A stretch of DNA of 64,000 nucleotides, from assembly GCF_000687715.1 (NCBI RefSeq), contig NZ_JHXD01000005.1, positions 97,549-161,548 on the forward strand, in the 5' to 3' direction. The position numbers were made by a program, and so were the translations under genes. Origin of the DNA: Xylanibacter ruminicola Ga6B6. Its GTDB lineage: Bacteria; Bacteroidota; Bacteroidia; Bacteroidales; Bacteroidaceae. The notes beneath the pieces are model-generated. The model saw nothing but the letters and a program-made list of their open reading frames with translations, searched no databases and had not been told where the DNA came from. How positions within the stretch are numbered: the first letter of the stretch is position 1; every line of letters begins with the position of its first letter. Of this stretch, positions 43,650 through 52,963 are shown in pieces.

Positions 43650-46600
43650 ATGGTAAAAGCTTGGAGAGAAATCGTGACTATTCCTACCTACGAAGTAGGA
43701 AAGCCCGAAAAGAACCCGATGTTCCTGGAAAAACGTGTTTATCAGGGTTCTAGTGGCGTGGTATATCCTTATCCTGTTATCGAGACAATGAGCGACGAGA
43801 AGGTGGATAAGGAGTATAAGGCCGTTTATATCGAGAACGAGTATATCAAGGTGATGATACTGCCCGAACTGGGCGGGCGTGTGCAGATGGCTTACGATAA
43901 GATTAAGCAGCGCCACTTTGTGTATTATAATCATGTTATTAAGCCCGCTTTGGTAGGCTTGGCTGGTCCTTGGATTAGCGGTGGTATCGAGTTTAACTGG
44001 CCCCAGCACCATCGTCCATCCACCTACATGCCCGTTGATAGCACCATTGTCGAGAACCAGGATGGCTCTATCACCGTATGGGTAAACGAGATGGAGCGTA
44101 TGTTCCACCAAAAGGGTATGGCAGGCTTTACCCTGCGCCCTGGTTGTGCTTATCTCGAAATTCAGGGTCGCGTCAGCAATCGCACCAATCTGCCTCAGAC
44201 CTTCCTGTGGTGGGCCAACCCAGCCGTTGAGGTTAACGATGCCTACCAGAGTGTGTTTCCACCCGATATCAATGCCGTGTTCGATCATGGTAAGCGTGCC
44301 GTTTCGTCGTTCCCCATCGCCACAGGCACCTATTATAAGATGGACTATTCGGCAGGTGTTGATATCTCTAACTATAAGAATATCTTCGTACCCACCAGCT
44401 ATATGGGCATAAACTCACGCTTCGATTTCGAGGGTGGTTACGAGAACGATACCCAGGGTGGCATGCTGCATGTGGCCAGTCACCACTACTCGCCAGGCAA
44501 GAAACAATGGACTTGGGGTAATGGCGACTTTGGTCGCGCTTGGGACCGCAACCTCACAGATGAGGCTACACCCGAGGAGATGGCTCAGTGGCATATCTAC
44601 CGCGAAGGCTTCCGTCCCTATATCGAGCTGATGGCAGGTGTTTATACCGAGAACCAGCCCGACTTCGCTTGGCTGATGCCATACGAGGAAAAACAGTTTG
44701 TGCAGTATTTTATGCCTTATCGCGAGGTGGGAATAGTAAAACAGGCCTCTAAGGATTTCGTGATGAACATCGAGCAGACTGATGATACACATATCACGTT
44801 TAAGATTCTGGCCACTTCGAAGAAGGAGGTAAGGATAGTGCTTGAGGATAAATATGGGCATGAGTATTATAATCAGGTGGTAACCCTCTCGCCCGAGCAG
44901 GTGCTCATTGAGACGGTGGATACCCAGGATGCGCAGTTTAGCGATATGTTCTTGACTATCGATCGTCCTGAGAATCCCCGTATGTACCCGCTGTTAGAGT
45001 GGCATGCCGAGGCCGACGAAATCCGTCCTATTCCTGATGCTGCCGAGGCTGCGCTCTCGCCACAGGACACCAAGACCATCGATCAGCTTTACCTCACAGG
45101 TTTGCACCTTGAGCAGTACCGCCACGCCACCTGGAGCGCACTCGATTATTACGAGGAGGCCCTGCGTCGCGATCCTATGGATTATCGCTGCAACATGCAG
45201 ATGGGCCTGTGGTACCTGCGCCGTGCCCGTTTCGATAAGGCTAAAGGCTATCTCGAAACAGCCGTAAAGGTGCAGAAACGTCGCAATCCCAACCCCTACG
45301 ATGGCGAGGCGCTGTTTTATCTGGGCGTGGTTAATAAGCTGCTGGGGCAGTATGGTGTGGCCTACAATTGCTTCTGGAAATCTACCTGGAACAAGGGTTG
45401 GGCCGATGCCGGCTATTTCGAGGCCGCCTGCATCAGCATCGCTGCCGAGAAATGGGAGGATGCGCTCTGTGAACTCAATCGCGCCCTCATTAGCAACAGT
45501 CACAACCATAAGGCACGCGCCATGAAGGCTGCTGTGCTGCGCAAACTGGGTAGAAAAGATGAGGCTTTGGCTTGGATTCAGGAGTCGTACACCATCGATC
45601 CATTCAATTATGTGTGCATGGTTGAGGAGCACCTGCTCACGGGCTGTGACGCGCCACTCGATCGCATGGTAGAACTCATGCACGGCAACATCTATAATTA
45701 CCACGAAACAGCCCTCGATTATACGCAGGCCGGTTTGAAAAGCGAGGCTGCGCTGGTGCTGCAAACCGCCATCAAGCGTGGGGTAGAGGAGTCGCCACTC
45801 ACCTATTACTATCTGGCAAATATTATGAGTTTGGCCGATGTAAAGGAGTATGTCAACAAGGCTATGGCGGCAGCTCCCGATTATTGCTTCCCTAACCGAT
45901 TAGAAGATGCACGTATGCTCGAGGCATTTAAGATGTTCGGCGATCCCAAGGCGGCTTACTATCTGGGCTGTCTGTATTACGACAAGCGCCAGTACGATTT
46001 GGCTATCGAGAATTGGGAACTCTCGGCCCGTCTCGATCCTACCTTCCCAACCGTATGGCGCAACCTGGCGCTCGCACGCTTTAACAAGCAGGGTAACCAT
46101 GAGCAGGCCCTCGAATACATGGAGAAAGCCTTCCACCTCGATGAGAACGATGAGCGCATCTTCATGGAGCTCGACCAGCTTTACAAGCGCCTGCACCGTC
46201 CGCATGCCCAGCGCCTGGCTTTCTACGAGCAGCATGCCGAGCTGATAGAGCGCCGCGACGACCTCGTTCTCGAACAGGCCACCCTGCTCAACATGCTGGG
46301 CCGCTACCAGGAGGCTAAGCAATTGATTGATAACCGCATCTTCCATCCTTGGGAGGGTGGCGAAGGCAAGGTGAGCGGTCAGTATCAGATGTGTCGTTTG
46401 GAGATTGCCAAACAGCTGCTGCTTAAGGATGCCAACGATGCGCGCGCCAAGCAGCTGCTGGAGGAGTGCCTGGTGTTCCCACATCATTTGGGCGAGGGCA
46501 AGCTCTATGGCTCGCAGGATAACGATTTTCTCTACTTCCTGGGGCGATATGAGGAAGGCACCGTAGGCCCCACCGAGCCCGCAGCTGCCATGTACTACAA

Positions 46601-46949
46601 CGATGCCAAGCCCGATAAAATCTTCTATGCCGCCCTGTGCTACCGCAAGCTCGGTCAGGAGGATAAGGCCCGCTCGCTGTTCCATAAGCTCATCAACTAC
46701 GGCAAGCAGCACCTCTTCGACCATGTGGTGATGGACTACTTTGCCGTGTCTTTGCCCGACCTGCTGGTATGGGAAGGCGACCTCGACGAGTTGAATCGCA
46801 TCCATTGCCTGTACATGCTCGCCCTGGGCTATTACGGCATGGGCGATAAGGCAAAGGCCGAGCGCTACCTGCGCCAGGTAGAAGAAATGGATAATAATCA
46901 CCTAGGCGCCCACCAGTTCCGAACCCTCATGGCCGCCGAAAACAACTAA
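43650..46949 (+). CDS. DUF5107 and TPR-repeat protein, cytoplasmic
   Basis: 1099 residues with no signal peptide or TM helix, so cytoplasmic. Residues about 1-440 form a beta-rich domain with VMILPELGGRVQMAYDK, GLAGPWISGGIEFNWPQHHRPS and RVSNRTNLPQTFLWWANPAVEV. This matches the DUF5107 family and resembles aldose-1-epimerase-like sandwiches. From about 480 to 1090 there are many TPR-like helical pairs (ALDYYEEALRRDPMDYRCNMQMGLWYLRRARFDKA is one stretch). The activity is not established; a sugar-handling enzyme or scaffold is plausible from the fold and from its place between a sugar porter (38 nt upstream) and a GH2 enzyme (6 nt downstream). The short spacer upstream holds two copies of AAATTGTAAAT. 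Confidence 0.75.
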   Translation: MVKAWREIVTIPTYEVGKPEKNPMFLEKRVYQGSSGVVYPYPVIETMSDEKVDKEYKAVYIENEYIKVMILPELGGRVQMAYDKIKQRHFVYYNHVIKPALVGLAGPWISGGIEFNWPQHHRPSTYMPVDSTIVENQDGSITVWVNEMERMFHQKGMAGFTLRPGCAYLEIQGRVSNRTNLPQTFLWWANPAVEVNDAYQSVFPPDINAVFDHGKRAVSSFPIATGTYYKMDYSAGVDISNYKNIFVPTSYMGINSRFDFEGGYENDTQGGMLHVASHHYSPGKKQWTWGNGDFGRAWDRNLTDEATPEEMAQWHIYREGFRPYIELMAGVYTENQPDFAWLMPYEEKQFVQYFMPYREVGIVKQASKDFVMNIEQTDDTHITFKILATSKKEVRIVLEDKYGHEYYNQVVTLSPEQVLIETVDTQDAQFSDMFLTIDRPENPRMYPLLEWHAEADEIRPIPDAAEAALSPQDTKTIDQLYLTGLHLEQYRHATWSALDYYEEALRRDPMDYRCNMQMGLWYLRRARFDKAKGYLETAVKVQKRRNPNPYDGEALFYLGVVNKLLGQYGVAYNCFWKSTWNKGWADAGYFEAACISIAAEKWEDALCELNRALISNSHNHKARAMKAAVLRKLGRKDEALAWIQESYTIDPFNYVCMVEEHLLTGCDAPLDRMVELMHGNIYNYHETALDYTQAGLKSEAALVLQTAIKRGVEESPLTYYYLANIMSLADVKEYVNKAMAAAPDYCFPNRLEDARMLEAFKMFGDPKAAYYLGCLYYDKRQYDLAIENWELSARLDPTFPTVWRNLALARFNKQGNHEQALEYMEKAFHLDENDERIFMELDQLYKRLHRPHAQRLAFYEQHAELIERRDDLVLEQATLLNMLGRYQEAKQLIDNRIFHPWEGGEGKVSGQYQMCRLEIAKQLLLKDANDARAKQLLEECLVFPHHLGEGKLYGSQDNDFLYFLGRYEEGTVGPTEPAAAMYYNDAKPDKIFYAALCYRKLGQEDKARSLFHKLINYGKQHLFDHVVMDYFAVSLPDLLVWEGDLDELNRIHCLYMLALGYYGMGDKAKAERYLRQVEEMDNNHLGAHQFRTLMAAENN

Positions 46950-46955
46950 CGTGAT

Positions 46956-49619
46956 ATGATTAAAGGTATTGGTATAAAAGGTATAGTATGTTTTCTGTCG
47001 TGTTTGTGTGTGCTGGCGGCGTCGGCACAGCAAACCATGAACTTGAGTGGCCAGTGGCAGGTTAGGCTTGGCACCGGTATGGTGCAGCCTATCGCCCTGC
47101 CTGGCACGCTTGATGGGGCTGGCATTGGTACGCCTAATACGCTGCAGCCTGCGCTACAAAAGCCGCAGCTGTCGCGACTGACACGTAACCACTCGTACAT
47201 CGGCACGGCTACTTACGAGCGCGATATCACCATCCCTCAGGAGATGGCTGGCAAACCTCTACAGCTGCTGCTGGAGCGCGTGATGTGGCGCAGCCGCGTG
47301 ATGATAGATGGCGTGGACTTGGGACAGATGCAGGAGAGCTTGACCACGCCACACCTCTTTGATATGAAGGATGGTCTGGCTGCGGGCAAGCACACGCTGA
47401 CATTGACGATCGCCAACAACAAACTACACGATATATCGGTTGATAATCTGGCTCATTCGTACACCAACGACACGCAGATTATGTGGAACGGTGTGTTGGG
47501 ACGTATGGAGCTGAGCGTGGCGCCTGTCGTGAGCGATGTGCAGGTGTATCCTGATGTGGACAAACAGCAGGCGCGCATCAAATTGGCGTTGCTGGATGCT
47601 AAGAAGGAACCGCTGTTTATGCTGGATGGACAGGCGGTGAAACCTACCAAGGTGGCTACAGGCGAGTATGTACTGCCGATGGCCGATGCACAGCTGTGGA
47701 GCGAGTTTAATCCGCAGCTCTACACCCTGAGTGTGATGGCGGGCGGACAAACCAAAACCGTTAGCTTTGGTATGCGCAGCTTTAAAGCAGAGGGGAACCG
47801 ACTGCTGATTAATGGGCATCCTACCTTTCTACGTGGCACATTAGAGTGCTGCATATTCCCACTAACAGGCACACCACCAACCGACGAGCGCGGCTGGATG
47901 AAGGTGTTTACCACCGCCCGTGAGTATGGCCTGAACCACTTGCGTTTCCACTCGTGGTGCCCGCCTGAGGCTGCCTTCCGCGTGGCGGATAAGATGGGAT
48001 TCTACTGTCAGGTGGAGCTGCCTAACTGGTCGCTTACGGTCAATCAGGATTCGGCTACAGCCAAGTTCCTGTATCAGGAGTTCAACAACATCATCCGCAA
48101 CTACGGCAATCACCCATCGCTGTGCATCATCAGCTGTGGTAACGAGCTGCAGCCCGACTTCGAGTTCCTGAACCAGCTGACGCATTACATGAAGCAGCAG
48201 GATCCACGACACCTGTACGTTACATCTACCTTTACCTTTGAGAAAGGGCACGGCGTGAAGCAGGAGCCCGAGGATGATATCTTTATCACCCAGTGGACGG
48301 ACAACGGATGGGTGCGTGGTCAGGGTGTGTTTGATGAGCGTGTGCCCGATTTTAAGAGCGACTATCGCCAGGCTGCCAAGGATATCACCGTGCCGTTGGT
48401 AAGTCACGAGATAGGGCAGTACAGCGTGTATCCGAACGTCAAGGAGATTGATAAGTACACGGGCGTGCTCAATCCGCTGAACTTTAAGGCAATCCGCAAC
48501 GACCTGCAGCAGAAGGGCTTGCTGCATCGTGCCGACGATTTCTTGAAGGCCTCGGGCAAGTTGGCTGCTATCCTTTATAAGGAGGAGATTGAGCGTGCCT
48601 TGAAAACGCCACAGCAGAGTGGTTTCCAACTGCTGGACCTGCATGATTTCCCCGGGCAGGGAACGGCTTTGGTAGGACTGCTGGATGCTTTCTGGGACAG
48701 CAAGGGTTTGGTAGAGCCACAGCGATTCCGCGAGGCTTGTGCGCCCGTAGTGCCTCTGGCTCAGTTTGATAAAGCTGTGTGGAAGGCCGACGAGACGTTT
48801 ACGGCCAAGGTAGATATTGCCAACTACAGCTTTGAGAGTATGGCCGATAAAACCATCAGCTGGCAGCTGAACGACGAGGCTGGCGATACCTATGCCGAGG
48901 GGACTGGCAGCGAGATTGCCATAGCCTTAGACAAGATAGAAAAGGCTGAGCGCATGGAGTTGGTGGTAGCTATCAAAGATACGCCTTGGAAAAATCGCTG
49001 GAACATCTGGGTATATCCCGATATAAGTGAAAAACTAAAAGTGAATAGTGAAAAGTTGGTGGTTACAGCCGATGTGGATGAGGCCATGAAGGCCTTGAAG
49101 AAAGGCAAGAAGGTGCTGCTATCGCCAAAGACTGCGACCATCAAGGGATTGGAAGGTAAGTTCCTACCTGTATTCTGGAGCCCGGTTCACTTCCCCAAAC
49201 AGGCTGGCACCATGGGCTTGCTGTGCAACCCGCAGCACCCGGCTTTGGCTAACTTCCCCACCGAGATGCACAGCAACTGGCAGTGGTGGAATCTGGTTAA
49301 GCGCAGTCGCGTGATGGTGCTCGACAGCATCGCACCCGTTCAGCCTATCGTTGAGAGTGTAGATAACTTTGTGAACAACCGCCGTTTGGCTCAGGTATTC
49401 GAGGCTAAGGTGGGCAAGGGCAGCTTGATATTCTCGAGCATCGACCTGCTGACTGATGCCCATCTGCCAGAGCTGCGCCAGATGCAGTACAGCTTGGTGC
49501 AGTACATGCTGAGCGATGCCTTTAAGCCTGCCATGCAGCTCTCAGAGGCTGATGTGCGTAGTTTGATTCTGGAGAAGGCTATCGATAGCAAGACGGATGC
49601 CAACTCGATCTACAACTGA
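46956..49619 (+). CDS. GH2 glycoside hydrolase, divergent type
   Basis: 887 residues; signal peptide to about residue 25 (AASAQQ). N-terminal sugar-binding sandwich (about 28-190; LSGQWQVRLG, LLERVMWRSRVMIDGVDLG), Ig-like domain, then a TIM barrel with acid/base Glu397 in SCGNELQP and nucleophile-type Glu485 in SHEIGQYS. The C-terminal third has further beta domains and a late glutamine-amidotransferase-like or Rossmann-like part. It differs from the other GH2 in this locus and lacks the RTSHNP motif (HLRFHSWCPPEAAF stands there). The target could be beta-galactoside, glucuronide or arabinoside. Linker residues about 688-704 come from a simple repeat. Its 3' end overlaps the AraC gene by 10 bp. 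Confidence 0.85.
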   Translation: MIKGIGIKGIVCFLSCLCVLAASAQQTMNLSGQWQVRLGTGMVQPIALPGTLDGAGIGTPNTLQPALQKPQLSRLTRNHSYIGTATYERDITIPQEMAGKPLQLLLERVMWRSRVMIDGVDLGQMQESLTTPHLFDMKDGLAAGKHTLTLTIANNKLHDISVDNLAHSYTNDTQIMWNGVLGRMELSVAPVVSDVQVYPDVDKQQARIKLALLDAKKEPLFMLDGQAVKPTKVATGEYVLPMADAQLWSEFNPQLYTLSVMAGGQTKTVSFGMRSFKAEGNRLLINGHPTFLRGTLECCIFPLTGTPPTDERGWMKVFTTAREYGLNHLRFHSWCPPEAAFRVADKMGFYCQVELPNWSLTVNQDSATAKFLYQEFNNIIRNYGNHPSLCIISCGNELQPDFEFLNQLTHYMKQQDPRHLYVTSTFTFEKGHGVKQEPEDDIFITQWTDNGWVRGQGVFDERVPDFKSDYRQAAKDITVPLVSHEIGQYSVYPNVKEIDKYTGVLNPLNFKAIRNDLQQKGLLHRADDFLKASGKLAAILYKEEIERALKTPQQSGFQLLDLHDFPGQGTALVGLLDAFWDSKGLVEPQRFREACAPVVPLAQFDKAVWKADETFTAKVDIANYSFESMADKTISWQLNDEAGDTYAEGTGSEIAIALDKIEKAERMELVVAIKDTPWKNRWNIWVYPDISEKLKVNSEKLVVTADVDEAMKALKKGKKVLLSPKTATIKGLEGKFLPVFWSPVHFPKQAGTMGLLCNPQHPALANFPTEMHSNWQWWNLVKRSRVMVLDSIAPVQPIVESVDNFVNNRRLAQVFEAKVGKGSLIFSSIDLLTDAHLPELRQMQYSLVQYMLSDAFKPAMQLSEADVRSLILEKAIDSKTDANSIYN

Positions 49620-50479
49620 TTGCGGTAATCGGTAGGACTCATGCCCATGAGTTTGGAGAACAATCGCGAAAAATAGAGCGGATCTTCGATGCCTACTTTA
49701 TAGCAAATCATATTGATCTTCATGTCTGTAGTGCGTAACAGCCTACAGGCATGTTCTATTTTCAGACGGTTGAAATAGGTGATAGGACTAACACCCGTTT
49801 TCTTTTTAAAGAGGGTGTTGAAGTGGCTTTGCGAGTAGCCCACGTAGCGCAGCACGTCGTCCATCATCATGCGGTTCTCGATATTCTCGCGCATGTAGTG
49901 TATGGCCTGATCAACAATGTCGGTAGGTGCCTCGGCCTTGGCGCGGCGGAACTGACCTAAATAACGCATAGATGCCAGGAAGTGGTGCAGCAGACTGCTG
50001 GCATAGCGCATATCCTCGAGCTCCTTGCCGGCATGCAGCGTGGTAAGTATCTCTTCGAAGATGTTCAGGCGCTCGCCTATGCGCGAGTTGATGGCTACGT
50101 TAATGCTCTGTGGTGTGGCGGCACCTTGGGCATACACATGGGCTGCCGTGCCTGCAAAGTGTACCCAGTAGATGGTCCAGCTGTATTGGGTGCCGTAAGC
50201 ATGCGGTTTATGGGCAGGCAGAATAAAGTACTGGTTCTTGGTTACCTGGTGCTGCTGGCCATCCACCTGGTACCAGCCATCGCCCTCCACGCAGTATATC
50301 AGCACATACTGAGGGATAGCTTTCTCGCGTGTGCGATGATGGTGTTCGGCCTTGGGATAATAGCCGATATCGGTGATATACAAACTCTGGCAGAGCTCGT
50401 CGCGCTCTTCCATCTCTATCAGCACAGGTGGCAGCACCACCATCTGTTCGCCCTGGAAACCGTCTTTCTTCTTAATCAT
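49610..50479 (-). CDS. AraC-family transcriptional regulator
   Basis: 289 residues. An N-terminal cupin (about 20-140) has the His-rich strand AEHHHRTREK and ILPAHKPHAYG, as in sugar-responsive AraC proteins. The C-terminal DNA-binding domain (about 190-289) has two helix-turn-helix units: DDVLRYVGYSQSHFNTLFKKKTG and INMICYKVGIEDPLYFSRLFSKLMG. It probably binds a monosaccharide in the cytoplasm and controls the divergent GH35 gene, where paired GTCCAT sites lie in between. I chose the ATG at 50479 over 50515 because promoter-like sequences cover the region between. Convergent with GH2 upstream (10 bp overlap). Confidence 0.88.
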   Translation of the reverse strand: MIKKKDGFQGEQMVVLPPVLIEMEERDELCQSLYITDIGYYPKAEHHHRTREKAIPQYVLIYCVEGDGWYQVDGQQHQVTKNQYFILPAHKPHAYGTQYSWTIYWVHFAGTAAHVYAQGAATPQSINVAINSRIGERLNIFEEILTTLHAGKELEDMRYASSLLHHFLASMRYLGQFRRAKAEAPTDIVDQAIHYMRENIENRMMMDDVLRYVGYSQSHFNTLFKKKTGVSPITYFNRLKIEHACRLLRTTDMKINMICYKVGIEDPLYFSRLFSKLMGMSPTDYRNQL

Positions 50480-50484
50480 CGCCG

Positions 50485-50520
50485 CAAAAATACGCAAAAG
50501 CCGCGAATTATACAAATTTA
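50485..50520 (-). promoter_or_regulatory. AraC gene promoter, two candidate -7 boxes
   Basis: Minus-strand TAAATTTG (50513-50520) and TATTTTTG (50485-50492). The second ends only 5 nt before the ATG and would give a leaderless mRNA. Confidence 0.45.
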
Positions 50521-50531
50521 ATCGTAAAAAA

Positions 50532-50559
50532 GTCCATATTGCAGGATGTTATTGTCCAT
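50532..50559. promoter_or_regulatory. Direct repeats GTCCAT, candidate AraC operator
   Basis: GTCCAT at 50532-50537 and 50554-50559, 22 bp apart (about two helical turns), lie between the AraC gene and GH35. AraC proteins commonly bind tandem direct repeats at such spacing. Confidence 0.4.
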
Positions 50560-50580
50560 GTGTATATATTTTTAATGTTG

Positions 50581-50588
50581 TAACTTTG
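50581..50588 (+). promoter_or_regulatory. -7 box of GH35 gene
   Basis: TAACTTTG, 23 nt before the ATG at 50612; 21 bp downstream of the second GTCCAT repeat. Confidence 0.6.
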
Positions 50589-50611
50589 CATCCAAATAAT
50601 AACAAATAATA

Positions 50612-52936
50612 ATGAAACAGATTTTTGTGATAGCTGTGTTGGGACTCTGTGCTACGGTAAGGGCACAGCAGGTGTACCAGCTTACCGAGCCTGCGCAGCC
50701 AAAGGCGATACGTAGCAACCACCTGCGTATGGGTGGTGTAAACCCGCAGGGCGAGCGTATAGATGTAAACAGTTTTTATATGGAGATGGCAGGCCGTCCT
50801 GTTATCCCCGTGATGGGCGAGTTCCACTACAGCCGCTACCCGGCCGAGCAGTGGGAAGAGGAGATCCTGAAGATGAAGGCGGGTGGCGTGACCGTTATTC
50901 CTACCTATGTGTTCTGGAGCCTGCACGAGGAGGTTGAGGGGCAGTTCCGTTGGGATGGTCAGCGTAATCTGCGCCGATTTATCGAGCTTTGTAAAAAGCA
51001 CGATATGGCTGTGATTGTGCGTATCGGTCCGTTCTGCCATGGCGAGATTCGAAGTGGCGGATTCCCCGACTGGCTGTTTGCCAAGCCCTTGGAGGTGCGC
51101 AGTAACGATCCCGAATACCTGAAAATTGTTAAGCGACTCTATACCGAGATTGGCAAGCAGTTGCAGGGCCTGTATTACAAGGATGGCGGACCGATTATCG
51201 GCTGTCAGGTGGAGAACGAGATGCAGCATTCGGCTGCCCCATGGGCCATTACCTATGCTGGCGAGCCCAAAGATAATACAGCAGCCAGCTACAATGCCGG
51301 CGAGGCCATGATAGGTGTGGGCAATCAGGCGCGTAAGGCCACAGGTGCCGAGATGGGTAACCTGCATATGCAACTGCTTAAAAAGATGGCCGTTGAGGCT
51401 GGTATCGATGTGCCTTTCTACACCGCCACAGGGTGGGGTAATGCGGCTGTTATCGAGGGCGAGGCCATCCCTGTTACAGCGGCCTATACATACCCGTTCT
51501 GGGCTAAACCTCATATGTCTAGATTCCTGATGTTTAAGGATTTAACAAAGGAGGCCGATTATGCGCCTACGCGTTATAACCCTGAAGATTACCCCTCGTT
51601 TTGTGCCGAGATGGGCGCTGGTATACAGATGATTTATGGCGCGCGTCCGATAGTAACGGCTCAGGCCGCCGAGGGCCTTATGGTGCGCACCTTAGGCAGC
51701 GGTAGCAACGGCATTGGCTATTACATGTATCATGGTGGCAGCACGCCCAAGCAGATTGGTGGCGTGGGCTCGTTCCAGGACGAGCCTATGGGTATGCCTA
51801 AGGTAAGCTATGATTTCCAGGCACCTATCGGCGAGTTCGGATTGGAAGGTAAGATGTATCGCAATCTGCGACTGCTGCACACCTTTCTGGCCGATTTCGG
51901 CCATCTGCTAGCCCCTATGGAACCCGTTCTGCCTGCCGATTGGCAGCAGATGACGCCCGACAACCGCGAGCATCTGCGCTATGCCGCCCGCATCAAGGAT
52001 GGCAGTGGATTCCTGTTTATGGTCAACTTTCAGGATCACGACACCCTGCGCCACGACCAGTCGGGCATCGTAAAATTGAACTTAAAAAACGAAACAATAT
52101 CTATCCCAGTTACACTCCCCAAGGACGAAAGCATGATTCTGCCATTCAACCTTGATATGGACGGCAAGTTGCTAAAGTATGCCACAGCCCAGCTGCTGAC
52201 GAAGATTTCGGAAAGGCCACGGGTAGGCGACGGCACGTCGGGAATTAAGGGCACACCTCACTATTTCTTCTTTGCCCCCGAGGGTGTTAAGCCTGAGTTT
52301 GTGTTTGCTGGTGGACGTACCTTCCGCCCAGTAGCTGGCTTTAAGAGTACCTTTACTTATAAAGGTATCAAGGTTACCACGCTTACCCGTCAGCAGGCGC
52401 TGAATGCGCTCAAGGTTAACGGCCGTTTGCTGATAACCGATGCCACCGTGCTGCCTGCCGCTGATGGCGCCACGCTGTTAAGCCTTGGCAACCATCAGGT
52501 AAACTATGTGGTGTATCCTAGCAAGCAGGGCTTTAAGACTCAGACAGCCAGCGTAGCACCTGTTACGCCCCAGTTCGAGGTAAAGAAAGCCGGCCCCCGT
52601 CGCATGTCGGTAAGCGTTACACAGCAGGCCGCCTCACAGGTGCAGGAATATTTCCTCCGTATAAATTACGTGGGCGATGTAGCTATGGCCTTTATGAAGG
52701 GCCAGTTGGTGCAGGATGAGTTCTATCATGGCGAGCCCTGGACGATTGGTTTGAAGCGCTATGCCAACGATTTAAAGACCGACCCGCTGACGTTCTATTT
52801 CCGTCCGCTGCGAAAGAACGCCCCTTTCTTAGGCGATCTGCCCAAAAAGGCTGTTCCCGATTTTGCCAATGGTCCTGTTGTAGAAATTAAAAACGTAGAA
52901 GTTATTCCCGAATACAAGTTCAACATTAAATTATGA
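50612..52936 (+). CDS. GH35 beta-galactosidase
   Basis: 774 residues; signal peptide to about residue 19 (TVRAQQ). The GH35 barrel begins with PVMGEFHYSRYPAEQWEEEILKMKAGGV, followed by YVFWSLHEEVEGQFRWDG, VRIGPFCHGEIRSGGFPDWL, and the pair of catalytic Glu residues: acid/base Glu203 in VENE and nucleophile Glu333 in FCAEMG. The C-terminal half consists of beta-domains. The family hydrolyses terminal beta-galactose; here side chains of RG-I or galactan are likely targets. Periplasmic or surface-associated. A single-gene unit divergent from the AraC regulator; convergent with the ccsA-like gene (27 nt gap, no strong hairpin between). Confidence 0.92.
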   Translation: MKQIFVIAVLGLCATVRAQQVYQLTEPAQPKAIRSNHLRMGGVNPQGERIDVNSFYMEMAGRPVIPVMGEFHYSRYPAEQWEEEILKMKAGGVTVIPTYVFWSLHEEVEGQFRWDGQRNLRRFIELCKKHDMAVIVRIGPFCHGEIRSGGFPDWLFAKPLEVRSNDPEYLKIVKRLYTEIGKQLQGLYYKDGGPIIGCQVENEMQHSAAPWAITYAGEPKDNTAASYNAGEAMIGVGNQARKATGAEMGNLHMQLLKKMAVEAGIDVPFYTATGWGNAAVIEGEAIPVTAAYTYPFWAKPHMSRFLMFKDLTKEADYAPTRYNPEDYPSFCAEMGAGIQMIYGARPIVTAQAAEGLMVRTLGSGSNGIGYYMYHGGSTPKQIGGVGSFQDEPMGMPKVSYDFQAPIGEFGLEGKMYRNLRLLHTFLADFGHLLAPMEPVLPADWQQMTPDNREHLRYAARIKDGSGFLFMVNFQDHDTLRHDQSGIVKLNLKNETISIPVTLPKDESMILPFNLDMDGKLLKYATAQLLTKISERPRVGDGTSGIKGTPHYFFFAPEGVKPEFVFAGGRTFRPVAGFKSTFTYKGIKVTTLTRQQALNALKVNGRLLITDATVLPAADGATLLSLGNHQVNYVVYPSKQGFKTQTASVAPVTPQFEVKKAGPRRMSVSVTQQAASQVQEYFLRINYVGDVAMAFMKGQLVQDEFYHGEPWTIGLKRYANDLKTDPLTFYFRPLRKNAPFLGDLPKKAVPDFANGPVVEIKNVEVIPEYKFNIKL

Positions 52937-52963
52937 AGCATTTCAGGCCAAGCACTTCGTGGA

